Below the pieces are notes generated by a model. The model saw only the letters and a list, made by a program, of their open reading frames with translations. It was not told the DNA's origin and searched no databases. From Flavobacteriales bacterium (lineage in GTDB: Bacteria > Bacteroidota > Bacteroidia > Flavobacteriales_F > PHOS-HE28), in the NCBI GenBank assembly GCA_016717225.1, contig JADKGB010000006.1, forward strand, positions 1 through 64,000: a stretch of 64,000 nt of DNA, read 5' to 3'. Both the position numbers and the translations under genes were made by a program. This document shows, one piece after another, positions 52,936-62,877 of this stretch (the stretch's first letter is position 1; each line of letters opens with the position of its first letter).

Positions 52936-54087
52936 CGACTTCGCGATCTTACTGAAGAACATCACGAACGCCTTCGTGACGAGAGGCCAACTGAAGCGTT
53001 CGCTCACACGGTCATAACTGTACGCCCCCATTTTGGCGCGCACTTCGTAAGACCGGCCGCAGAACGCCACAACTGCCTTGTACAATTGATCAGCATCGCC
53101 TGGCGGCAGCAAATAGCCATTGTGCATATTCACCAACTCGGCGCTGGCGCCCACATCACTCACGATGATCGGCTTGGCCCGGGCCATGGCTTCGAGAACC
53201 ACTGTAGGCATGCCTTCGAAACGTGTTGGAAGGATCAAGGCATCACATTCATTATAGAGCTTCTCCAATTGCGCATCGTCCACGCGACCCAACAACTTCA
53301 CATTCAAAGGCCACCCTTGTTCTTGGTATTGTGCAAGCAACGGACCGTCACCTGCTAATTCAAAGACCACCTGGCCCTTCCTGCCATCCTTGACAAGTCG
53401 CTGAGCCACGGCCATCAGAAGATCCAAGCCTTTGTTGAAGGCGAAGCGACCAACGAAAAGAAGTCGAAGCGGTGACTTCCCAACATCGCTCGAAGCAGCG
53501 TTCGTAGGTTCGGTGGGTATGAAACTATCACGCGGTGGAACATCCACAGCGTTCGGCAATACGACAACCTCGCACGTCGATCCCTTTACTTGTTGAAGCA
53601 GGATGTCCGTAAGTTTTCCGCCAAGTGAAACACAGGCTTTGCTATGGCGCAAGATGTAGCGCAAGGATAACCTGAAGGGCCAGCCCAACAGCCTTTCCCT
53701 GCGTGTGAGCATCTGGAACATCTCCAGGCCGTGTGGGTGTGTGATCAAACGACCTGTGAACCGATCAATACGCTTCCAAACACAGAATCCTTGCGACAAG
53801 ATCACATCGGGTTCCAACTCAACCAGCTTCTCTCCTACCCGCTCGCTATATCGCCACAATTCACGCAGGTAGAACTTGCTTTTATCGATGTCTCCAACGC
53901 GCACTTCCCTGATGCCAAGCGCAGGATCGAAAACCTGTGCATCGTGTGGATGAATGACCGTGAGTTCAACTTCGCCAGTTCTGGCCAAATGTTCTGCAAG
54001 CAGCCTCGAATGCCGTTGCATTCCACCCATGGCGTATGGGAAAACGCCATCGGTACAGATCGCTACGTTCAGCTTAAACGCTGACAT
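52924..54087 (-). CDS. Glycosyltransferase family 4
   Basis: A 387-residue GT-B enzyme: VAICTDGVFPYAMGGMQRHSRLLAEHLA, LITHPHGLEMFQ, LLFVGRFAFNKGLDLLMAVAQRL, DDAQLEKLYNECDALILPTRFEGMPTVVLEAMARAKPIIVSDVGASAELV and NGYLLPPGD. It adds a hexose-type sugar to a surface glycan. Its first codons overlap the end of the upstream epimerase by 14 bases, so the two are co-transcribed. Confidence 0.9.
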   Translation of the reverse strand: MSAFKLNVAICTDGVFPYAMGGMQRHSRLLAEHLARTGEVELTVIHPHDAQVFDPALGIREVRVGDIDKSKFYLRELWRYSERVGEKLVELEPDVILSQGFCVWKRIDRFTGRLITHPHGLEMFQMLTRRERLLGWPFRLSLRYILRHSKACVSLGGKLTDILLQQVKGSTCEVVVLPNAVDVPPRDSFIPTEPTNAASSDVGKSPLRLLFVGRFAFNKGLDLLMAVAQRLVKDGRKGQVVFELAGDGPLLAQYQEQGWPLNVKLLGRVDDAQLEKLYNECDALILPTRFEGMPTVVLEAMARAKPIIVSDVGASAELVNMHNGYLLPPGDADQLYKAVVAFCGRSYEVRAKMGAYSYDRVSERFSWPLVTKAFVMFFSKIAKSSDQ

Positions 54088-55003
54088 TCTCTTTCAAAAG
54101 CGTGGCCACCCCTTCATCGATCCCCCACTTCGGCTCCCATCCGGTGGCCGATTTCAACTTGCGCACATCGGCCAACAAGTGCATGCGTTCCACTTTGCGC
54201 ACACGAGCGGGGTCTACTTCGATCGTGAGCTTCTCACCCAATTGCCGTTCAAAGGCCTCCACAACTTCGCGTACGCTGTATTCAATACCGCGGCCGATGT
54301 TGAACGTATCATAGCCCTTGATCCCCTTGGCTATCAACGCGCTCATCGCACGGCTCATATCCTCGGTGTGTATATAGTCGCGTTTGGGATCGAGGTTGCC
54401 GAGTTTCAATGTGCGTGCACCACCGAGCACCTGCCTCTGTATCTCGGGAAAAAGATGCGGGTTCGTCTCGTTCGGGCCGAAGGCATTGAAGAAACGACCA
54501 ACGATCACCGGCATCTTCGTACGCAAGTGGAACTCGCTGGCGATCTTCTCAGTAGCCAATTTCGTGGTGCCATAGATGTCCATGGGCCCCAGATCGTTCT
54601 GCTCGTCCATGGCGCCGTTAGCAACTGGATAAACCGCTGCAGTGCTGGCCACGAACACCTGCTCAACACTGCCCTTCATACCGGCCGACTCCAGCACATT
54701 GATCGTTCCGTTGATGTTGATGTCCGCCGCTTCGGCCGGGTGTGAATTGCAATACGGGATGAAGTGTATCGCGGCCAGGTGCAGCACGATGTTCGGACGT
54801 GTCTCGTCCAGTACACGCTGTGTGGCCGCTCGATCACGGATATCAGCGTTGAAGAATCGGGTATCGGGAACGCCCGCGAGTTCACGCCGTCCAAAGCTCA
54901 AATTATCCAGCACGAAGACCTCGTGACCTTCTTCCTGCAAATGCTTGCTTAGCGCACTGCCAATGAAACCAGCGCCACCGGTAATGAGGATCTTCTTCGA
55001 CAT
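54074..55003 (-). CDS. NAD-dependent epimerase, UDP-glucose 4-epimerase-like
   Basis: A 309-residue extended SDR: ILITGGAGFIGSALSKHLQEEGH, VLDNLSFGRREL, LHLAAIHFIPYC, VFVASTAAVYP, the active-site YGTTKLATEKI and RFFNAFGPNE. The nucleotide sugar is not certain (UDP-hexose or UDP-hexuronate). It is the first gene of an epimerase/glycosyltransferase pair driven by the box at 55011. Confidence 0.88.
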   Translation of the reverse strand: MSKKILITGGAGFIGSALSKHLQEEGHEVFVLDNLSFGRRELAGVPDTRFFNADIRDRAATQRVLDETRPNIVLHLAAIHFIPYCNSHPAEAADININGTINVLESAGMKGSVEQVFVASTAAVYPVANGAMDEQNDLGPMDIYGTTKLATEKIASEFHLRTKMPVIVGRFFNAFGPNETNPHLFPEIQRQVLGGARTLKLGNLDPKRDYIHTEDMSRAMSALIAKGIKGYDTFNIGRGIEYSVREVVEAFERQLGEKLTIEVDPARVRKVERMHLLADVRKLKSATGWEPKWGIDEGVATLLKENVSV

Positions 55004-55010
55004 CGTGGGG

Positions 55011-55018
55011 CGAAAGTA
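55011..55018 (-). promoter_or_regulatory. Probable -7 box of the epimerase/glycosyltransferase pair
   Basis: The minus strand reads TACTTTCG, 7 bases before the ATG at 55003, giving a nearly leaderless message. Confidence 0.45.
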
Positions 55019-55029
55019 GGTTCTTGGGG

Positions 55030-56157
55030 TCAGGTGCTTGTCGCAGAAAGCAGCAAGGAATAGCTGGTGTTATGTATCTGTTTGGTGAAGTGGTTCAAGG
55101 CGAAGGCACGAAGCCGGTGTCGATCTGCGGCTGTCGTCTTCTGGATGGTAGCAACCGATAATGTATCGGTCAGCACCAGTCCGAGGTCATGCTCCTGAAC
55201 GAGCGCTGAGAGATCACCCAAGCCTTCATTGGTAATAATGCGCAAGCCACTGCTCAAATATTCGGCGAACTTGGTAGGACTGGCTACTTGATTCGTGATC
55301 GTTCGTTCGCGCACCATGATGCCGTAGTCGCATTCACTGAGCGCCAATTGCACCCGCGCATGGTCCAGCCACTTTATCTCAACCCTGCCCGGATACTTCC
55401 GTTCCAGAGATTCGTTGTGAGGGTCGCGTTTGCTGAGGAAAAGCACATGAACATCAGCTCGGCTATCGAAAAGCGGCACCAGTAATTTCTCCAACAGATC
55501 GAACGACTGCCACCCTGCGGTGCTTCCACTGTAAACCAATCTGATCACATCATTTTCGGCTCGCGGAAAAGGCAATTCACTGCGTCGGTTACGATCAAGA
55601 TCGCGGCCGAGCGTGCAAGGGATCACGACATGCTCTGAGCTTTTGTATGAATAGCGTTCACCCCAGTGTGCGACCAGGGCATTGCTCACGGCTATGCGGA
55701 AATCACTCTTACTGACCGCTTCCTGCTCCAGCGGGCGGATCTGGGCGATCAGCGTATCATCATCGATGATCCTGTACTCTTCCCACTCAGCGGCATAAGC
55801 GCCACGACCATCGAAGCAGACGCGCTTCGCAAGGCCCCTATCGCGCATCCGCAGTGCCATCCACGTAGCAAATGGTCCACGGCAAATGATCCCACCAGGT
55901 TTCAATAACCGACAGACCCCCCCCAGGATCGTGGTGTTCCATTTCCAGCGTTTCATGGTGGGCACCATCGGCAACACCAGGGCCGAAGGAGAGTGCGCCT
56001 TGATCGCCCGGCGTGTCCGCAAGAAGTCACGAGCGCTAACGAGCGCAACGAGTTTCACCGAGTCCCTGCCAAGTGTATTGAGGTGCTCGACCACATCGGT
56101 GACCTGGCTCCAATAAACACCGCTAGGCTGGTCGTTGTAGGTGAGATAGATGATCAC
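55030..56157 (-). CDS. Glycosyltransferase-like protein of the surface glycan locus
   Basis: A 375-residue protein with a GTG start that overlaps the stop of wecB (GTGA). It reads IIYLTYNDQPSGVYWSQVTDVVEHLN at the N-terminus, CFDGRGAYAAEWEEY in the middle, and RLVYSGSTAGWQSFDLLEKLLVP, ECDYGIMVRE and PTKFAEYLSSGLRIITNEG in the C-terminal half. This looks like a GT-B fold with a donor site near residues 215-330. I do not recognise the exact family. Confidence 0.72.
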   Translation of the reverse strand: MIIYLTYNDQPSGVYWSQVTDVVEHLNTLGRDSVKLVALVSARDFLRTRRAIKAHSPSALVLPMVPTMKRWKWNTTILGGVCRLLKPGGIICRGPFATWMALRMRDRGLAKRVCFDGRGAYAAEWEEYRIIDDDTLIAQIRPLEQEAVSKSDFRIAVSNALVAHWGERYSYKSSEHVVIPCTLGRDLDRNRRSELPFPRAENDVIRLVYSGSTAGWQSFDLLEKLLVPLFDSRADVHVLFLSKRDPHNESLERKYPGRVEIKWLDHARVQLALSECDYGIMVRERTITNQVASPTKFAEYLSSGLRIITNEGLGDLSALVQEHDLGLVLTDTLSVATIQKTTAADRHRLRAFALNHFTKQIHNTSYSLLLSATST

Positions 56158-57251
56158 AGCGCGCGCTCCAAAACATCCACGATCCGCTCCGTGGCGTGCC
56201 CATCCCATAAGGGTGGAACAGCACCTTTCTTGAATGATCCATTCTCGATACGCGCGATCGCGGCACGAACCTCGACCAGGTCCAGCGGCACTAGTTCATT
56301 GCTGCCGATGGAGATGGTGCTGGGCCGCTCGGTATTAGGCCGTAAAGTCAAGCAAGGCACCCGGCGAAAGGTGCTCTCTTCCTGTATACCACCGCTATCA
56401 GTAAGGATAAAACCACAGGTCGCGATCAACTTCTGGAAAGCGAAATAGTCGAGCGGTTCAGTGAGCACCAGCCCCTTGATCGCATTGGCTTTGGCTTTCA
56501 ACCCGAATGCTTCGATATTCTTCACCGTGCGCGGATGGATCGGGAACACAACCTTACGGGTAACGCATACTTCGGCGATCAGATCCAACAACTCGCTCAA
56601 GCGCTCCGGCACATCCACAGTAGCCGGCCGATGGATGGTCATCAGCACATGACCACCTTCACCGAGGTTGTAGTCCTTCAAAACGGAAGAAGCCTGCACC
56701 TGCGGCTCAAAGGCCACAAGCGTATCGATCATGGTGTTTCCCACTAAATGCAGTGCCTCTTTCGGTTTGCCTTCATGGATCAGATTATCCAACCCACTTT
56801 GCTCGGTGATGAAGAAATGATCGGTGATCTGGTCGGTAAGCACGCGGTTGTGCTCCTCGGGCATGGTACGATCGAAACTGCGCAAACCGCTTTCCAAGTG
56901 CCCGATGCGCAGGCCCATTTTGTTCGCTGTTATGGCAGCCGCGAGCGTGCTGTTCACATCACCCACCACAAGAACCAGATCGGGCCTTTCGGCAACGAAC
57001 ACCGGTTCAAGATCGCGCATGATCGCAGCCATTTGAGCATTCGGACTACCAGCACCGATATTCAAAAAGATGTCAGGCACCAAGCCGAATTGCTCGAAGA
57101 ACACATCGGCCATGTTGGCGCTGAAGTGCTGGCCCGTGTGCACGATCCTCACGTCGACCGTTCCACGCTCCGCAGCAACCTTCTTGAAGCGCGTAACCTT
57201 AATGAAATTGGGCCGGGTACCGACCACGATGAGGATCTTCTTCAGGCCCAT
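56154..57251 (-). CDS. wecB: UDP-N-acetylglucosamine 2-epimerase (non-hydrolysing)
   Basis: A 365-residue protein: KILIVVGTRPNFIKV, IVHTGQHFSANMADVFFEQFG, VLVVGDVNSTLAAAITANK, IGHLESGLRSFDRTMPEEHNR, FPIHPRTVKNI, CGFILTDSGGIQEESTF and RPNTERPSTI. It interconverts UDP-GlcNAc and UDP-ManNAc for surface polysaccharide. The gene is coupled to the downstream glycosyltransferase by GTGA. No ManNAc dehydrogenase gene is in the window. Confidence 0.93.
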   Translation of the reverse strand: MGLKKILIVVGTRPNFIKVTRFKKVAAERGTVDVRIVHTGQHFSANMADVFFEQFGLVPDIFLNIGAGSPNAQMAAIMRDLEPVFVAERPDLVLVVGDVNSTLAAAITANKMGLRIGHLESGLRSFDRTMPEEHNRVLTDQITDHFFITEQSGLDNLIHEGKPKEALHLVGNTMIDTLVAFEPQVQASSVLKDYNLGEGGHVLMTIHRPATVDVPERLSELLDLIAEVCVTRKVVFPIHPRTVKNIEAFGLKAKANAIKGLVLTEPLDYFAFQKLIATCGFILTDSGGIQEESTFRRVPCLTLRPNTERPSTISIGSNELVPLDLVEVRAAIARIENGSFKKGAVPPLWDGHATERIVDVLERAL

Positions 57252-57334
57252 ATTGATCGGTGAAGCTTAGGCAAGAGATGCGTGAACGAGCGGTGAAAGT
57301 ATTGCGCGTGGTAAAGCCACCTGGACCGAACGGG

Positions 57335-58773
57335 TTAAAAGTGGAAATAGATAAAGCTGCTTTGCGCCCCTCCGTACCAAAGCGTAGTGAACGCGATCAC
57401 GTAGCAGAACAACACACGCAAGAGTCCAGGCCATTTGGTGTTTCCGAAGCGCAGTGCATGTTCCTCACTTCGTTGGCTCCATTCGTACACCACGAAGAGC
57501 CCGATGATCACTAACAGTGTCATCGGAACCGACCTCCGCCATTCGAATAAGGAGTAGAGAACATGCCTCGCACAATGCGGGCGGAATGGGAAATATCTTC
57601 TGTGCGAAGTAGAATGAACGAGAACATCATAAGCGTGAACATGCCTACCATTCGCATTGCCTGCGGGCCTGTGGGCAAAAGCCGATCAGTGGAAAAAGCA
57701 GTGGGTCTGTTGAGCGCATTGGCAAAGGCGAGCGGAAGAAAGAACAAACTCTGCAACGCGCCGAACAACACGTAGGCCCAATTGGCACCGTGCCAAACAC
57801 CGACAATGAGGAAGATGATGGAGATCGAGATCACTGTACCCCAACGCCCAGTATTGCGCAAAAGGAACGACAAGGGTGTAAAGACGTACTCCATCATCCA
57901 ACTGGTGAGTGAAATGTGCCAACGCTTCCAGAAATCGCTAACGTTGGTAGCGAAGAAGGGCATAGCAAAATTGTTCATGAGTCGAATACCCAACATTTTA
58001 GAAACACCACAAGCGATATTGGAGTACCCAGCAAAGTCGGCATAGATCTGCACCATGTAGAAGAACGCCCCTAGCAGCAGTGCACTGCCAGGTTGTGCGT
58101 GGGCTCCATCAAATACCCGATCCACGTATGCGTCGGCATTGTCGGCGATCACCACCTTGGCGAAGAAACCCCAGAGCATCTGCCGAAAACCATCAGACAC
58201 TAGTTTCGGATCGAACAAGCGTGCAGAAGCTACCTGCGGCAAGAAGCGTTGCGCACGTTCAACCGGCCCTGCCAAGATCTTCGGGAAAAAGAACACGTAG
58301 GTGGTAAAATCCAGTGGCGCACGGCTCGGCTCGATATCTTCATTGTATACATCGATCAAATAACCGAGCATTTGGAAACAGAGAAAGCTAAGTCCCAACG
58401 GGAGCAGAATCACTAGAGCTGGCCCATCTGCGTGGAGCGCGAAATTTTCCAAAAGCGCCACAACGCCCGTGTGGAAGAAACCGAAATACTTGAAGAAGCA
58501 AAGCAGACCCACGTTGAACGAAATGCCGATCAAGAAGAGCAAACGCCGCGGCCGCTCGTTCTGAGTGTTGGCAATGCGTAAGGCGAGTAAGTAGTTGATC
58601 GCCGCGCAAGCAACAAGTAACCCCAGCGAACGCACATCGGCCGCCGCGTAGAAAACCACGCTGGCAGTGAGAAGTAAAGTATTCTGTGCTCTTCCCGAAC
58701 CACGGACAAGGGTCCAATACAGCACAAAGACGAGTGGAAAGAAGACTAGAAACTCGAACGAATTGAACAGCAT
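57335..58773 (-). pseudogene. MBOAT family O-acyltransferase (DltB/AlgI-like), one frameshift
   Basis: The first frame (58773 to about 57520) gives NSFEFLVFFPLVFVLYW, LPLGLSFLCFQMLGYLIDVY, FFPKILAGPVERA, DFWKRWHISLTSWM and the catalytic-His segment VGVWHGANWAYVLFG. The last 60 residues (LLVIIGLFVVYEWSQRSEEHAL...SFIYFHF) are in another frame to 57335, so one indel lies near 57520-57530. MBOAT proteins move an acyl group from a carrier protein or CoA across the membrane to a glycan. An acyl carrier protein gene lies 13 bases upstream, which favours a DltB-like role. Confidence 0.85.
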
Positions 58774-58786
58774 CTCCGCGTGGTGC

Positions 58787-59028
58787 TCAAGACGAGGTCT
58801 TAGCGGTGATCAGTTCGATCAACGAACCCATGTTCTTGAGTTTGTTCACTCTTTCAATTTGAACCTTATGGCGAACTTTTTTCCAATTGGGTAATGATAC
58901 CCATGTGCGTAAGCGAATCCCAACCTTCCCACATCGGTGGCTGTAAGGTCATCGCGAATCGAAAGCACCGTGACCCAAAACGGTCTCGATCGAACTCCGG
59001 ATCCCGTTTATGATTTCGTTCTTTCCAT
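58787..59028 (-). pseudogene. Acyl carrier protein (DltC-like position), several frameshifts
   Basis: Reading the minus strand across frames gives, in order: NEIINGIRSSIETVLGHGAF (from about 59015), DDLTATDV, then GWDSLTHMGIITQLEKK with the phosphopantetheine serine in DSL, and finally VNKLKNMGSLIELITAKT with a stop at 58787. This is a complete acyl carrier protein of about 80 residues broken by four or so single-base indels. It carries an acyl or aminoacyl thioester. It is flanked by the GNAT gene upstream and the MBOAT gene downstream. No intact reading frame covers it. Confidence 0.8.
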
Positions 59029-59117
59029 GTTCACCCGAACAAATTTGCCTCCATAAGTAGCCGTTCCGAATGCGGAAGGATCGGCCTATCCTGGATCTCC
59101 CGCGGTGAAGTTGCGCA

Positions 59118-59683
59118 CTATCCGAAACCGAGTTTTTCGTACAAGGCCTTGGCTGCTGCGTTGTTGCTGAACAGTTGCACTTGTGCCTTTCGAACTGGCG
59201 GCACCAGAGCGAGCGCTCGCTCGATGTGGCGAGCGATCAGTTTCTGGGCCAACCCCGATCCGCGATGGTCATCACATGCACGTATTCGACCTGCAGTGAG
59301 CCTGGTTCTCGTTTCGACCGAAAATCCTTGAGCAGAACGGTCGATGCAGACGGGCAAGGCTTTCCGCGGGAAAGGTGAAGGCGAGCAATTGGCCTTCAAG
59401 ATCATCGAAGGCACGTCATCGAAAAAGCCTCGACCCAACCGGCAACGGCCGCAGCCTGTTGACCATCAAGTTCGGCGCATCAAAAACTAGAAATCGAGAA
59501 CTCGCAACCGTCAACCTCTTCCCGCCAGCATCGACCTAGCAATGGCCGCAAGATCTCCTCGGATAGACCACAGAGAGCAGCGAGCCCGAGCCGTTCGGTT
59601 CCGCTCTTCTCGGCTGAAATAATGGCGCTGGCCAAGAAATCACCATCGGAAAGTATGGCTTCGCGAATGGAAGGGCCCTTCAT
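59118..59683 (-). pseudogene. GNAT family N-acetyltransferase, several frameshifts
   Basis: The N-terminus is SIREAILSDGDFLASAIISAE (start 59683, overlapping the ligase stop as ATGA). ELDGQQAAAVAGWVEAF follows in another frame, then the C-terminal half with the acetyl-CoA loop HRGSGLAQKLIARHIERAL and FSNNAAAKALYEKLGF. The size of about 185 residues is normal. At least three indels break it. Between an adenylation enzyme and a carrier protein, it may acetylate the amino group of a carrier-bound amino acid; that is inference. Confidence 0.75.
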
Positions 59684-61180
59684 TCGGCAGCGGTTGTTAT
59701 TGATTGCTGCAGCACATTGCGATCGGTCTTTCCATTCACGTTCAGTGGGAACACGGGCACTGTGCTTACGCGCGTTGGAACCATGTATGCGGGCAGTTGG
59801 GTTTTCAAATGTGCGACCACCGCTTTCGTGTCAGGGTACTCACCTTCGATCACAAGCGCCACCTCGGTATTGCCCACCTTGTTCTTTACTCCAAGGGCCA
59901 CCACATTGTTCTTGCACAGGAATTCGCGGGCGTGGTGCTCGATCTCGCCCAATTCCACGCGATAGCCTTGGATCTTGGTTTGGTGATCCAAGCGACCAGC
60001 ATACAAAATGTCTCCATCGGCATCTATCGAACATAGATCGCCAGTGCGGTAGAAGCGTGTGGGTGCGCCATTGTGCTCGGCCACGAACATCACCTGAGTC
60101 GGTTTTCTGGATCATTCCAATAACCAGTGGTCAGTTGCGGGCCAGAGGCAAAGCTCGCCCTTCTCACCTACAGGCAAACGTTGGTGTGTTTCGTCCACCA
60201 CAACGATCGATGAATCTTTCATGACTTGCCGATGGCCAAAATTCCGTTCAGCTCCTTGTTCGATCCAGTTCTCCGAAGATCATACGTTGTGCAGAAGATG
60301 GTATACTCCGTAGGGCCATAAACGTTTACGATACGGGCGTTCGGAACACAACGGCTCCATTCCGTGGCAATGGCAGTAGGCAAGGCTTCGCCGCAAAAGA
60401 GATTGTGCTGCAGGTGCGGAAGATCGATCTCCTCGAAATAAGGCCGCAAATAGTTGATGATCGACGGCACCATAAGCGCCAGATTGATCCGTGCTTCTTC
60501 GAGAAGTTCGGCAATGAACGCATACTTCACCACGCCTTTGGGAATGGTGCATACACAGGCACCATTCAGCAACGGGCACCAGGTAAGACATAACCGAGAG
60601 GTCGAAGGTGAGTTCGAACATCTGCAGACCCCGATCAGACGGACCCACCATTATCCCCATATCATCGAACGCATCAATGAAGGCCGCAAGGTTCCGCCGG
60701 GAGATCTGAACACTTCCGTTTGCCCCGTAGTTCCAGACGTGAAAAGCACATAGGCGACATCATCTTCAGAACAACGTGCAAAAGAGACATCGAACGGGGC
60801 GGAAGGAAAGTCGGGGGTGACCGTAACTGCACCTATAGAGAACGATGGAAAAGGCGCAGATGAGAGGACCGTTGAAAGGCCAGCTTGCCCAAGGATGACT
60901 TCGTTCCGGTTCAAGGGCGCTTCTGGCGCGATAGGTAGTAGGCCTTCCCTTCTGACCAAAGCGCAAGTATCGATGCGTAGGTGTGCAGATCATCATTAGC
61001 TACAATACCAACGATCTTCTCGGCCGCAGGCAGGTGGGTGCGGATCCAAGCTTTCTTGTCGGAGACGGATCGCGCAAGGTCACCATAACTGAAAGACTCT
61101 CCATTTATCCGGAAAGCTGATTCACGTTCATGGGTTTGCAACGAAGCAGACAGTGTTTGGAACAACTCCGGATCGTTGTT
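59680..61180 (-). pseudogene. AMP-forming adenylation enzyme (amino-acid adenylation / DltA-like), several frameshifts
   Basis: Fragments in four or more frames rebuild one ANL enzyme of about 495 residues: ELFQTLSASLQTHERESAF and GKAY-LPIAPEAPL at the N-terminus, motif A3 YVLFTSGTTG (near 60730), MFELTFDLSVMSYLVP, A5 NVYGPTEYTIF, A7 YRTGDLCSIDADG, A8 GRLDHQTKIQGYRVELGEIE and the A10 lysine in NVNGKTDRNVLQ. This layout is that of amino-acid activating domains such as DltA. It would adenylate a substrate and load it on the nearby carrier protein. The exact start cannot be read because of indels near 61.18 kb. Confidence 0.82.
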
Positions 61181-61182
61181 GA

Positions 61183-62261
61183 TCAGGGTGGTCTTAGTAG
61201 TGCGTTGTTCAAGCCTTGGAACAAATTCAGATAATTACTGTCCAAAATAGTGTTTCGCCGCCCTCTTAACCCATTGGCCAAATGAAGAGAGAATATTTTG
61301 GAACCTCGCGAGTTCAAATGGCCCGCGTCAAATACGTTTTCTAGGTGATAGAACTCCGGAAAATCACCGGATCGACAGGTCGATCCGTCGTTCGGAAGGC
61401 AGCGAACGGAACAGCGCGACAAGGTCCCTCCTCTTTATCGAACCAAAGCGGAGGCAGTATAAAACAGAGCTTAACACCACGTGCATCGGCGAGGTAGATA
61501 AGCCATCGGTGCTGGCCTTATGAACTGCGCTGAAGGACCCAATGGAATTGCCGAGTAGGCCTTCAATGGAACGTCGCCGTTGTACGATCGTACTGGTGTC
61601 CGCGAGCAATTCATTCCGACGATCCCTTAGGTCTGTATTATCCGGATCGTATCCCGCTTGCCATTCGAACGGTACAAGTCCATTCCTATTTGGGCCCATT
61701 ACCGAACCCGTATCCAACCGGCTGCCATCCCCGAAGAACCGGTCACGCAATCCAGGAAAACTGAAAGCATACGCGAACGCCTTTATCTCACGCCAGCGAA
61801 TTCAATCGGGTTCTGCGTTTGGTTCCTTTTAATCGCCAAGTATGTCGTATCAGTTTAATGCAGTTCTCCGCATTCGTGTAATACCAATAGCGATAATGAT
61901 CAAAGTTTTTGTCCCGCAAAAGGATGTACGGCATCAACTCCAAGCAGATCACCTTAGGCGGAGTGGCGGAATTGTTCAGAATATATTCGCAAGCCATCTC
62001 CGATTCTGGGGCGAAGCACGCGTTCAGTGCCATATTGAATGAATGTCCACCGTCGTTGTTCGCGGAATCGAGTACTTGCGATCCACTTGCCTGAACAAAT
62101 GGCTGGACCCGATAAAAACGCGGTCGAACGGTTCATTCGCTTCCAGCACATGCTCGATCTTGTATGCCAAACCGGAGATCCCCAGAATGGCGGTAGCCAT
62201 ACTCGATCAAGGTTAACAGAACAAGCACAACTAAGGCATGTGGTGCGATCACGCGAAACAT
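61183..62261 (-). pseudogene. Membrane-anchored SGNH-type protein (DltD-like position), several frameshifts
   Basis: From an ATG at 62261 a membrane helix can be read (FRVIAPHALVVLVLLTLIEYGY). Then in shifted frames come NEPFDRVFIGSSHLFRQVD (block I serine in GSS), SFNMALNACFAPESEMACEY, VICLELMPYILL, a long middle part and, near the C-terminus, VFDAGHLNSRGSKIFS, the Asp-x-x-His block of SGNH hydrolases. The order of the motifs is right and the size is about 355 residues. Proteins of this kind work with MBOAT acyltransferases in transferring acyl groups to glycans. At least three indels are present. The stretch 62262-62405 has no gene I can support. Confidence 0.72.
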
Positions 62262-62405
62262 CCAAGGCCAAAATCCGGCACGTTCAGATCGTTGGGCAGG
62301 GCTCCACGGTTCTCCGAATGCTCAATTTGCAATGGCAAGAAGGCCTTCGACCTTCTGAGAACTGGACCAGTCGTACACGATGCTATCCCAGCCCCGCTGG
62401 CGGCA

Positions 62406-62877
62406 TTACCCCAACGTCTTCTTGTGGCTGCGTGTAGCGATGATGAACTCGCGGCTATCCGTGTCGCTGACCTTGCGCGCTGGTGCACCTTGCGATGGTC
62501 ATGCTCCCTTCCGGGAAGGAGCGGTTGACCACGCTATTGGCACCAATAGCCGTATTGGGCACCGATGATGATATCACCGAAGATCTTGGCTCCCGGACCG
62601 ATGTAACAATTGTCGCCGATGGAAGGCACCCAGATCGTCAGGACCGGCCTTGGCCGATCACGACATCCACATGGATGCGGCAGTTTTGCCCGATACGTGC
62701 GTCAGGATGCACCACAATGGTACCCCGATGCGCAATGTTCTCAAACCAGATCCAAAAACATTCGGCGGTATATCGAAACCGCAGCGCACGCTCGTGAATG
62801 GAAACGCAATGAATACCATTTGAGAACGACGCCAGAACACCTTTTGCTCTTTTTGCAATTCGTGATTTACTCAACAC
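62406..62877 (-). pseudogene. Hexapeptide-repeat acetyltransferase (serine acetyltransferase-like), frameshifted
   Basis: The first frame gives RTIVVHPDARIGQNCRIHVDVVIGQG-type sequence. Shifted frames continue with PSIGDNCYIGPGAKIFGDIIIGA, AIGANSVVNRSFPEGSMTIAGAPARKV and end DSREFIIATRSHKKTLG with a stop at 62406. The hexapeptide turns form a left-handed beta-helix that uses acetyl-CoA, as in CysE and in sugar O-acetyltransferases of polysaccharide loci. Its start overlaps the end of the GT2 gene. Two or three indels are present. Confidence 0.78.
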
